From positions 1-8,465 of the forward strand of contig DASYAN010000015.1 in the NCBI GenBank assembly GCA_036501345.1: a stretch of 8,465 bases of DNA. Direction: 5' to 3'. Within the stretch, counting starts at the first letter, position 1, and each line of letters opens with the position of its first letter. The notes under the pieces are model-generated. The model had not been told where the DNA came from and did no database searches. It was given only the letters and a program-made list of their open reading frames with translations. Shown in pieces: positions 1-5,421 of this stretch. The stretch is from DASYAN01 sp036501345. GTDB taxonomy: Bacteria; Chloroflexota; Ktedonobacteria; Ktedonobacterales; Ktedonobacteraceae. Made by a program: the position numbers and the translations under genes.

Positions 1-1170
1 GAAGTGGAGACTGACAAGGCTGTGATCGAAATTCCCTCGCCTGTAGCTGGACGTGTGGCTGAGATTCGTATCCCTGAGGGAAAAAGTGCACACCTTGGCG
101 AGGTACTGATTGCCTTTGCAACCCTTGCTGAGAATACATCACTGCCTGTTCAAGTTCCCAGCAATACGGCAAGTGCAACCAGATCTTCAGGCTCCGCTGC
201 ACAAAAAAGTGCTGCTCCTAATGCGGCACAACAGCATGTCCTGGCAGCTCCCGCGGTACGTAAACGAGCTTTTGAGCTGGATATCGATCTGGCAAAAGTC
301 ACACCATCTCAGCCACATGGACGCGTCACCATGAATGATCTTATCACTTATACCCAAAAGCCTGTCCAACCCCTTGTCGAGCAACAACCTGAGCCAGTGC
401 ATTCATCTTCCAATGGGACAGCTACTCTGGCTCCTCCAAGTGAGTTTGCTATACCCACCACAGAAACACTGGAGGAACGTGCTCCACTGACGGGATTGCG
501 CAAGAAGATTGCTGAGCACATGGAACGGTCATGGCGCACGATTCCCCATGCCAGCTCCTTTGACGAAGTAGATGGGACTGAGTTGGTGGCGCTACGTCAG
601 ACTTTACTTCCTCTTGCGAAGAGGCGTGATGTGCCTCTCACCTACTTGCCAATCTTGATCAAGCTCTTGCTGCCACTACTCAAAGAATTTCCCATTTTTA
701 ATGCAAGCTTCGATGAAGAGCGGCGTGAGATCATCTATAAACATGCATATCATCTTGGCATTGCAGTTGATACACCTGAAGGGCTCCTTGTCCCAGTTTT
801 GCGCAACGCCGATCAACTGACCATGTATCAGATTGCTCAGCAGCTTAAACATCTGGTTGAAGGAGCTCGTAAACGAACGCTGGTCACCTCAGAATTATCT
901 GGCAGCACTTTTACCCTGAACAACCTCGGCAGTTTTGGTGGCAGTAACGGCACACCGATTATCAACTATCCCGAGGTGGCTATTCTGGTTGTGGGGCGTC
1001 TGCAAGAGAAGGCTGTCGTACGCAATGGGGCATTAGTTGCACGGACGATGATGCCACTGACGCTCGCATTCGATCACCGATTGATCAATGGAGCACTCTC
1101 GCGCCGCTTCCTGGCACATTTCAAAGAACTGGTGGAGCATCCACAGCAATTAATGTTGGATATGGTTTAG
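1..1170 (+). CDS. 2-oxo-acid dehydrogenase E2 subunit, dihydrolipoamide acyltransferase (5' end cut off)
   Basis: This is the core subunit of a pyruvate or branched-chain 2-oxo-acid dehydrogenase complex. It passes acyl groups from lipoyl-lysine to CoA in the cytoplasm. The frame is open from base 1, so the true start lies outside. Counting the codon at base 1 as residue 1, the end of a lipoyl domain comes first, with ETDKA and the lipoylated Lys6. A Pro/Ala/Ser linker follows, then a peripheral subunit-binding domain (about 80-117: AAPAVRKRAFE, then GRVTMNDL), a second linker, and the catalytic domain (about 160-389: GLRKKIAEHM, GTPIINYPEVAIL, DHRLING). His359 of the catalytic motif is present, but the usual Asp of HxxxDG is Asn363. 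Acyl specificity cannot be read from this fragment. E1 and E3 genes may lie upstream. The last 21 bases overlap the opposite gene's end. Confidence 0.93.
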   Translation, partial: EVETDKAVIEIPSPVAGRVAEIRIPEGKSAHLGEVLIAFATLAENTSLPVQVPSNTASATRSSGSAAQKSAAPNAAQQHVLAAPAVRKRAFELDIDLAKVTPSQPHGRVTMNDLITYTQKPVQPLVEQQPEPVHSSSNGTATLAPPSEFAIPTTETLEERAPLTGLRKKIAEHMERSWRTIPHASSFDEVDGTELVALRQTLLPLAKRRDVPLTYLPILIKLLLPLLKEFPIFNASFDEERREIIYKHAYHLGIAVDTPEGLLVPVLRNADQLTMYQIAQQLKHLVEGARKRTLVTSELSGSTFTLNNLGSFGGSNGTPIINYPEVAILVVGRLQEKAVVRNGALVARTMMPLTLAFDHRLINGALSRRFLAHFKELVEHPQQLMLDMV

Positions 1171-1818
1171 CAAATTTGCTACAGTACTCCATCCTGGCTG
1201 CAATGGACCGATTATCGCTAAGAACGCTCCAAGCTCTATAGCTACTACTACTGCTATAGCCAGGATGGGATGGGCACGACTCTTCGCATTGACAGGTTTC
1301 ATCAGGCGATTCCAGAGCAGTATTCCAATCAGGATCATGCTGAACGAGTAAATGCCTATCCCCCACCAAGTAGCCGTGTCGCTCCCCGCCGTGATTCCAT
1401 GCACAGCAACAAACACATACACCAACAACGTCAACACGTGCAAGCGTCGCCACCACTTATAACCAATATAAGGGCGTAACCATGTGCTAATGCCAATGAC
1501 AATACCAATGTAGAATGCAATAATCCCGAACGCCATCCATAATGGCCGATAGGAACTGACAAAGGGAATAAACACCTCGTCCCAACCAAAGCTGGTGAAC
1601 GGATCAACCCAGACCGCCAATATATGTACACTTGTAAAAATGAGTGCGAGCAGGGTAATAAAGTTATGCAGTTGGCTATTGATGATACGAGGCCAGCGAG
1701 GCGACTGCCATTGTAATGTAAGAGCCAGCCCTATTGCTACCGATAATGTAAGCAGAGCAAAGGCGGTAAAGCCACCCGCTCGGGCAACATCCCAGGTTAC
1801 CGTTTCCCATATACTCAT
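1150..1818 (-). CDS. Ferric-reductase-like transmembrane heme protein
   Basis: This 222-residue integral membrane protein has about six hydrophobic helices (near 12-34, 50-70, 92-111, 124-142, 152-170 and 185-205). Two helices each carry a His pair: His51/His65 (LHNF, VHILAV) and His127/His140 (LHVLTL, VHGITAG). Pairs 13-14 residues apart are the b-heme ligand pattern of the ferric reductase/NOX/YedZ superfamily, so two stacked hemes crossing the membrane are likely. There is no FAD/NAD-binding dehydrogenase domain, so electrons must come from a partner. It starts 3 bases after the apbE stop with AAGAAGG upstream, so the two are almost certainly co-transcribed. I infer a role in moving electrons across the membrane to or from a flavinylated protein. 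A plain MsrQ role is less likely because no MsrP gene is seen. Confidence 0.82.
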   Translation of the reverse strand: MSIWETVTWDVARAGGFTAFALLTLSVAIGLALTLQWQSPRWPRIINSQLHNFITLLALIFTSVHILAVWVDPFTSFGWDEVFIPFVSSYRPLWMAFGIIAFYIGIVIGISTWLRPYIGYKWWRRLHVLTLLVYVFVAVHGITAGSDTATWWGIGIYSFSMILIGILLWNRLMKPVNAKSRAHPILAIAVVVAIELGAFLAIIGPLQPGWSTVANLLNHIQH

Positions 1819-1821
1819 CTT

Positions 1822-2823
1822 TTAACCTTCTTTCAACATAGCTTCCCTGGGCCAGGAGCCTACACTCATCCAGGTGCCATCTTCCTGGACAAGCAGACCA
1901 GCAAGGAAATGACGCCGCAAAAACTCACAGCCCTGCTCCACACCTAAAAGAAAGGCCACTTTTGCCGCTACCTCTGCCTGTTCGCAATTAGCTGCGGCTA
2001 CTGTGACAGACCAGAGACCACTCTGAGCAGATAATCCCGTTCTGGGATCAATCAGGTGATGGCGCATATACGCTCCTTGCTGCCAGCGGCGGCGAGCCAC
2101 GCCAGAAGTGGCAAAAGCTCCATGATGTAAGGGAATGACCCACGAACGAGTTTTCCCCTGGACTTCAATAGGCCATTGATTTTCCTGCGGAGGTACGCCC
2201 AGCACAGCAAGATCACCACCCGCATTGACAAGAGCAGTATCTATACCTTCCTGGCGAAGACTCTCCAGAGCGGCATCGACAGCCATCCCTTTAGCAATAC
2301 CTCCAAACTCGACGTTGATTCCAGGAGGTAGCTTCACTAAACGTACCGCTCGCTCTATATGAATGTCCCGCCATCTCCCCCCTGGGGAATTGAGATGCTC
2401 ACTAGCAGACTGTACTGCAGGTAGCTCATCGAACGATCGGTCATATCCCAATTGCACCAATTGGTTGAGTAAAGTGGGATCATAAAGACCATCTGTTGCC
2501 TGAGCCGCAGCAAGTGCACGACACATTACAGTGAAGAGCAACTCACTCACAATAACAGATTTTCCCGATAGTCGGTTGAGATGGGTAAGCTCACTCTCCA
2601 GTAAAAAGCGACTCAATGTTTGTTCCCAGTCAGCAAAGAGCGTTCTCACAATCTCCTCTCCACGCCGGAGATATTCGGCAGGCAAGAGTAAAGAGATTGT
2701 CGTTCCCATTGCGAGGAACTGTGCACGAGCCATCCCGAATGGAATGTGCAAGGGTTCAGGAAACACGAGATCTGGATACTGGTGCCTGCCAGGAATTACT
2801 GTTTCCAAAGCCATATCCCCCAT
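1822..2823 (-). CDS. apbE: ApbE-family FAD:protein FMN transferase
   Basis: ApbE enzymes cleave FAD and attach FMN through a phosphoester bond to Ser/Thr of target proteins, using Mg2+. From the ATG at 2823 the protein has 333 residues, normal for the family. Motifs in order: FLAMGTTISLLL (37-48), SRFLLESELTHLN (71-83), DGLYDPTL (111-118), GGIAKGMAVDAALE (174-187), VNAGGDLAVLG (199-209), FATSG (237-241) and HHLIDPRTG (255-263). The region that usually reads ADALAT reads AEVAAK (283-288), so the usual metal-ligand Asp is Glu. I chose 2823 because AAGGAGG lies 5 bases upstream. The frame is open upstream to about 2925, with an ATG at 2901. No signal peptide or lipobox is visible, unlike many exported ApbE proteins. 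Its start overlaps the preceding gene by 68 bp and the heme-protein gene follows at once. Confidence 0.92.
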   Translation of the reverse strand: MGDMALETVIPGRHQYPDLVFPEPLHIPFGMARAQFLAMGTTISLLLPAEYLRRGEEIVRTLFADWEQTLSRFLLESELTHLNRLSGKSVIVSELLFTVMCRALAAAQATDGLYDPTLLNQLVQLGYDRSFDELPAVQSASEHLNSPGGRWRDIHIERAVRLVKLPPGINVEFGGIAKGMAVDAALESLRQEGIDTALVNAGGDLAVLGVPPQENQWPIEVQGKTRSWVIPLHHGAFATSGVARRRWQQGAYMRHHLIDPRTGLSAQSGLWSVTVAAANCEQAEVAAKVAFLLGVEQGCEFLRRHFLAGLLVQEDGTWMSVGSWPREAMLKEG

Positions 2824-3259
2824 TTTCTCCTCCTTGCGACTGCTGCTGTTGCGGCTGCTGAAAAAATTCTCCATCTGAGGATGACGATGTCGCGGGTGCA
2901 TTCGATGCCGATGTTGTTTGGTTATTCACGGCTGCTGGTGTTACCTGGGTAGAAGAGGTCGTTCCAACTGCATGACCCGCAACTAGAGCACTCAGTATCC
3001 CAAACGAGACGAGAGAACCTCCTATCAGCCATGTTTTGCATCTACGTACGACTGCCAGAGCCTCCGCTTTGGACATGCGCGGGGATGCTGAGGCTTGCGA
3101 AGAGCGCATAGTTTTACTCTGTGATGAACCTGCTCGTGGTGTAGTGAACGGGACAGCTTTCTTCTGTTGAGATAGTATTGGATCAGTGCGCTCTATAGGT
3201 GGTTGATAATAAGGCAATGTAACTTGCTCATAAGGATCATTTGTATTAATAAAAGACAT
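2756..3259 (-). CDS. Unrecognised single-pass membrane protein, first gene of the apbE/heme cluster
   Basis: I do not recognise this 167-residue protein. Residues 1-75 are polar, rich in Pro, Ser and basic residues (DPYEQVTLPYYQPP near the start). A positive patch (VRRCKTW, 71-77) precedes one hydrophobic segment (about 77-99). By the positive-inside rule the N-terminus is cytoplasmic and the rest outside. Residues 100-130 are Ser/Thr/Ala/Asn-rich, then comes a Gln/Gly-rich tail (FFQQPQQQQSQGG, GGYGFGNSNSW). I see no catalytic motif, no FMN-binding domain and no flavinylation motif of the DxxSGAT type. I chose the ATG at 3259 because GGAGG lies 9 bases upstream; a longer start at 3307 lacks such a site. 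Its last 68 bp overlap apbE in another frame. It could be an anchor or partner of the flavin/heme system, or supply ApbE with a membrane anchor through frameshifting. Both ideas are inference. Confidence 0.68.
   Translation of the reverse strand: MSFINTNDPYEQVTLPYYQPPIERTDPILSQQKKAVPFTTPRAGSSQSKTMRSSQASASPRMSKAEALAVVRRCKTWLIGGSLVSFGILSALVAGHAVGTTSSTQVTPAAVNNQTTSASNAPATSSSSDGEFFQQPQQQQSQGGENGGYGFGNSNSWQAPVSRSRVS
2829..2835 (-). promoter_or_regulatory. Ribosome binding site that sets the apbE start
   Basis: The minus strand reads AAGGAGG, a full Shine-Dalgarno match, with a 5-base spacer to the ATG at 2823. It lies inside the coding region of the upstream membrane protein, so apbE can be started internally and may be translationally coupled to that gene. 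It argues against the longer start at 2901. Confidence 0.7.
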
Positions 3260-3268
3260 CAGTAATGA

Positions 3269-3273
3269 CCTCC
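3269..3273 (-). promoter_or_regulatory. Ribosome binding site that sets the membrane protein start
   Basis: The minus strand reads GGAGG followed by a 9-base spacer and the ATG at 3259. This favours a 167-residue product over the 183-residue reading from 3307. Confidence 0.55.
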
Positions 3274-3320
3274 AATGCGCTAGCCATTTCGCAAGCTCAT
3301 CCCCCAAACAGGATGAGCCC

Positions 3321-3336
3321 CAGACAGATCTGTTTG
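3321..3336. promoter_or_regulatory. 16-bp near-palindrome, possible operator
   Basis: CAGACAGATCTGTTTG is symmetric around AGATCT with one mismatched pair; the inner ten bases (ACAGATCTGT) are a perfect palindrome. It starts about 10 bases downstream of the weak TATAGT box, where a repressor would block initiation. The rest of the 3260-3440 gap shows no gene or further clear signal. Confidence 0.3.
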
Positions 3337-3345
3337 CTATTGATT

Positions 3346-3351
3346 ACTATA
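3346..3351 (-). promoter_or_regulatory. Possible -10 box for the membrane protein/apbE/heme operon
   Basis: TATAGT on the minus strand matches the -10 consensus at five of six positions and lies about 87 bases before the start at 3259. No good -35 box is found 16-18 bases upstream and there is no TG extension, so this is weak. Its main support is its place between the previous gene and the operon, just upstream of a palindrome. Confidence 0.25.
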
Positions 3352-3440
3352 GCTTGTTTTCATGAGAGGCCCATGAAAAATGTATCAGAAAGCTGTAAAG
3401 TTTATCTCAAAAAAGGATCAAGTGAGACCGTCTTCTACCA

Positions 3441-3465
3441 AGAAAGATCAGACCTGATTCTTTCT
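3441..3465 (-). terminator. Stem-loop directly after the glycosyltransferase stop codon
   Basis: AGAAAGATCA pairs with TGATTCTTTCT with one bulged base and a four-base loop (GACC). It begins on the base after the TAG stop at 3466-3468. It lacks a U tract, since TGGTAG follows on the minus strand, so a classical Rho-independent terminator is not shown. It may instead protect the 3' end of the transcript or act weakly. A run of six T lies about 30 bases further on. Confidence 0.35.
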
Positions 3466-5031
3466 CTATACTGTATACATCAGTATTTTCACTGTAGGAC
3501 CTGCTATCTGCCCTTTCAAATGGTAGTGATTATCCATCCACTTTTCAGCAGCATTTACATTACCAGCTGCATTTCCACTAGATAAACGCGCTATAATATA
3601 GAATATTCGCTTGTGCTTCTTTGCATATGCAGCAATTGCATGAGTATTCGTAGCAGCTTGGTATCCTGCATTGCTTACAGGACCATCTTTCGCCCACGAA
3701 AAAGCACCTGGAGAGTCATCAGTGAACTGCGCATTACTGCCATCCACTTGCAAATAGTACTCAACTGCAATCTGGCATCCTTGAACATTATCGTAGCAGA
3801 TTAACCCATCTCCAGGTTGATAATGCTGTATGAGCCACTGAACCGGAGTGCGCCAGTCTTCTACCTGAGCACTCTGATAATAATAACTCATACCAGCCAA
3901 TGACGCCCAAAGCAGCAAAGCCGCAAAGTATACTTGCACGATCCTCCACTTCAATGAAGCAACGCCAAACGCTACCAGCAAAAAGAACGGAGGCACAATA
4001 ACCACAAGATATCTCGATGAAAAAATCCTCGTCGTGCCATGTGAAACAATAAAACTTACAACCAGAGGCACGATACTCCAACAAAGCAATGACCATATAA
4101 CAGGGATATATGGTATGTATGATCTAGTTTCTTCGTAAATACGGCTGTTTGATATATTCCTGGTTATATATGCAATACACACAATGAACAACCCTAGCCC
4201 ACAAAATGCGAATAAGATAGATAAATATTGATCTTGATAACCAACGAAAAAGCGAAATACTTGCCAGACATCGCTAGCATGAGGTATTGGCAACCATCCG
4301 GTCTTACCGCCTTGCCTGGCAACAATGATCATTGGCACAAGCAATACCAATAATGCTCCTCCACTGGCAAGCATCGATTTCCATTGCTTCCAGGCCTGAT
4401 CACGCCATGCATTAGGAAGTAGCAGGATACCAAGAATAGCAATACCTTGCGACAAGAGCACTAAGAAGCTGAATAGATGCGCATACACTGATAAGGCAGA
4501 TGCAATGATATAGATTATCCAACATCTTTTTTGCTGTTTATCATCAATTAAAGCTGTGAATAATGCATACCATGCAATACTGATAAGCAATAATTGCAGT
4601 GCGTAGGGCCGCGCTTGCTGTGCATACACTAAGGTTTCGTTGCTCAGTAGGTACAATGCAGAGCCGAGAATGGCTGTGAATATCCCTAGAAAACGTCTAG
4701 CAAAGGCAAAGACGACAATGGTACTTAGTGCCGCGAATACTGCTGACGGGGATCGTACGACGATTTCAGTGGCACGGAGACCGATTGAGGAGGTCAAGGC
4801 AAGCCAGAAATGGAGAAAGAGATAGTACAGCTCCACATTTGGTTCCGGGCCAAAGATAAGACTCCAGAGATGTGGCAGAGGTTGACGCGCTAGTTCAATT
4901 GAAAAGGCTTCATCGAACCAGATGCTAGGCTGTGCAATACGATGAAAGTCAAAGACGAGAGCGATGAGACATAATGACCCTCCTATGAGCCAATGATAGT
5001 GCTGTTTGAGACGATAGGATACTTGTTGCAA
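3466..5031 (-). CDS. GT-C fold membrane glycosyltransferase (GT39/ArnT-like)
   Basis: This 521-residue protein has many hydrophobic helices. After the first helix (about 14-30) the first outer loop holds SIWFDEAFS with Asp40-Glu41, the position of the catalytic acid in GT-C enzymes that use polyprenyl-phosphate sugars. PNVELYYLFLHFW (65-77) matches the usual second motif region and RSPSAVFAALS (93-103) the third. A soluble C-terminal part (about 395-515, with DWRTPVQWLIQHYQPGDG) would lie outside. The likely role is sugar transfer to a protein, lipid or cell-wall polymer on the outer face; donor and acceptor cannot be told. The start is TTG at 5031: an in-frame TGA at 5047-5049 blocks extension, and AAAGGA lies 10 bases before the TTG. 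It is a single-gene unit, divergent from the exporter. Hand-counted stretches are A+T-rich (28-45% G+C) against about 55% in the neighbours, which may mean transfer. Confidence 0.85.
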   Translation of the reverse strand: MQQVSYRLKQHYHWLIGGSLCLIALVFDFHRIAQPSIWFDEAFSIELARQPLPHLWSLIFGPEPNVELYYLFLHFWLALTSSIGLRATEIVVRSPSAVFAALSTIVVFAFARRFLGIFTAILGSALYLLSNETLVYAQQARPYALQLLLISIAWYALFTALIDDKQQKRCWIIYIIASALSVYAHLFSFLVLLSQGIAILGILLLPNAWRDQAWKQWKSMLASGGALLVLLVPMIIVARQGGKTGWLPIPHASDVWQVFRFFVGYQDQYLSILFAFCGLGLFIVCIAYITRNISNSRIYEETRSYIPYIPVIWSLLCWSIVPLVVSFIVSHGTTRIFSSRYLVVIVPPFFLLVAFGVASLKWRIVQVYFAALLLWASLAGMSYYYQSAQVEDWRTPVQWLIQHYQPGDGLICYDNVQGCQIAVEYYLQVDGSNAQFTDDSPGAFSWAKDGPVSNAGYQAATNTHAIAAYAKKHKRIFYIIARLSSGNAAGNVNAAEKWMDNHYHLKGQIAGPTVKILMYTV

Positions 5032-5041
5032 AATGAGAACA

Positions 5042-5047
5042 TCCTTT
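5042..5047 (-). promoter_or_regulatory. Ribosome binding site for the TTG start of the glycosyltransferase
   Basis: The minus strand reads AAAGGA, 10 bases before the TTG at 5031. The in-frame stop at 5047-5049 leaves no ATG or GTG alternative nearby, so the rare start codon is well supported. Confidence 0.5.
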
Positions 5048-5076
5048 CAAGTACAGGTTTTTGCATACCAAAACGA

Positions 5077-5085
5077 AGTATAGCA
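5077..5085 (-). promoter_or_regulatory. Extended -10 promoter for the glycosyltransferase
   Basis: The minus strand reads TGCTATACT, a TGn extension plus TATACT (five of six to TATAAT). There is no good -35 box, which an extended -10 can do without. The start point would be near 5070, giving a leader of about 40 bases before the TTG. Confidence 0.45.
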
Positions 5086-5244
5086 GAAGGGCAAATAACT
5101 ACTAGCATTAAAATTTTATTAAAAATGCCTCGATCTTCGCGCTGGAGACAGCATTCCAACCAAGATCACGTTGAGCCAACCTCAAAAAAGGACCACGTGC
5201 GGCACCCTCAGATCCACCAAGCGTCGCCTGAATGGCCTAGCCTC

Positions 5245-5274
5245 TTGATATTCTTATTGACTTTGTGATATAAA
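5245..5274 (+). promoter_or_regulatory. Promoter of the DHA2 exporter
   Basis: TTGATA (5245-5250) and TATAAA (5269-5274) are separated by 18 bases, and TG at 5266-5267 gives an extended -10 (TGATATAAA). Transcription would start near 5281, leaving a leader of about 140 bases before the ATG at 5422. The stretch between this promoter and the one for the divergent gene (about 5086-5244) holds only an A+T-rich patch with the palindrome TAAAATTTTA near 5109; I see nothing else in it. Confidence 0.55.
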
Positions 5275-5301
5275 TAATGACTAAAGAGTCATTCATTGAC
5301 T
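5256..5301. promoter_or_regulatory. Candidate operator array of TGACT/AGTCA half-sites
   Basis: A perfect inverted repeat AATGACT-AAAG-AGTCATT (5276-5293) begins one base after the -10 box and covers the predicted start point. Two more copies of ATTGACT flank it, at 5256-5262 and 5295-5301, about 20 bp from the first arm, roughly two helical turns. AGTCA (5287-5291) also pairs with the TGACT at 5297-5301 as a second inverted pair. This is what a dimeric repressor site looks like. MarR, TetR and GntR regulators often control such exporters, but no regulator gene is in the window. Confidence 0.6.
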
Positions 5302-5421
5302 ATCTGGTCCTATCATCTACCTAACGATAGAAAAATACCATTGTGCTACAGATGTAGGCATTTCTAAAGGGACCCTCAATCTGCCCTTCTCTGAGAAGAC
5401 TATACGAAAGGAGTCTTTGCT
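5302..5421 (+). other. Untranslated leader of the exporter with two short palindromes
   Basis: This stretch contains no convincing small gene. It holds CTACAGATGTAG (5346-5357) and CTTCTC-T-GAGAAG (5386-5398), both perfect but short, with loops too small for stable hairpins, so they would be protein sites if anything. AAGGAG at 5408-5413, 8 bases before the ATG, is the ribosome binding site of the exporter. Confidence 0.4.

Noticed and set aside
1121..1456. Minus-strand frame of 111 codons over the E2/heme-protein junction.
   Set aside because: It is a shadow of the heme-protein gene in another frame, with Cys/Ser-rich random-looking sequence.
2841..2860. The CAG/CAA-rich stretch (QQPQQQQ) as a sequencing or assembly artefact.
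   Set aside because: Mixed CAG, CAA and CCG codons in frame look like ordinary low-complexity coding sequence. Only the adjacent T6 run is kept as a doubt.
3361..3375. CATGAGAGGCCCATG as an operator palindrome.
   Set aside because: Symmetry rests mainly on the CATG ends, which are self-complementary anyway; the centre does not pair.
3265..3585. Plus-strand frame of 106 codons across the 3260-3465 gap.
   Set aside because: It runs antisense into the glycosyltransferase, has Cys/Ile-rich composition without domain features, and has no ribosome site.
4993..5268. Plus-strand frame of 91 codons in the divergent control region.
   Set aside because: It begins antisense inside the glycosyltransferase, crosses both promoters, and its product looks like random translation.
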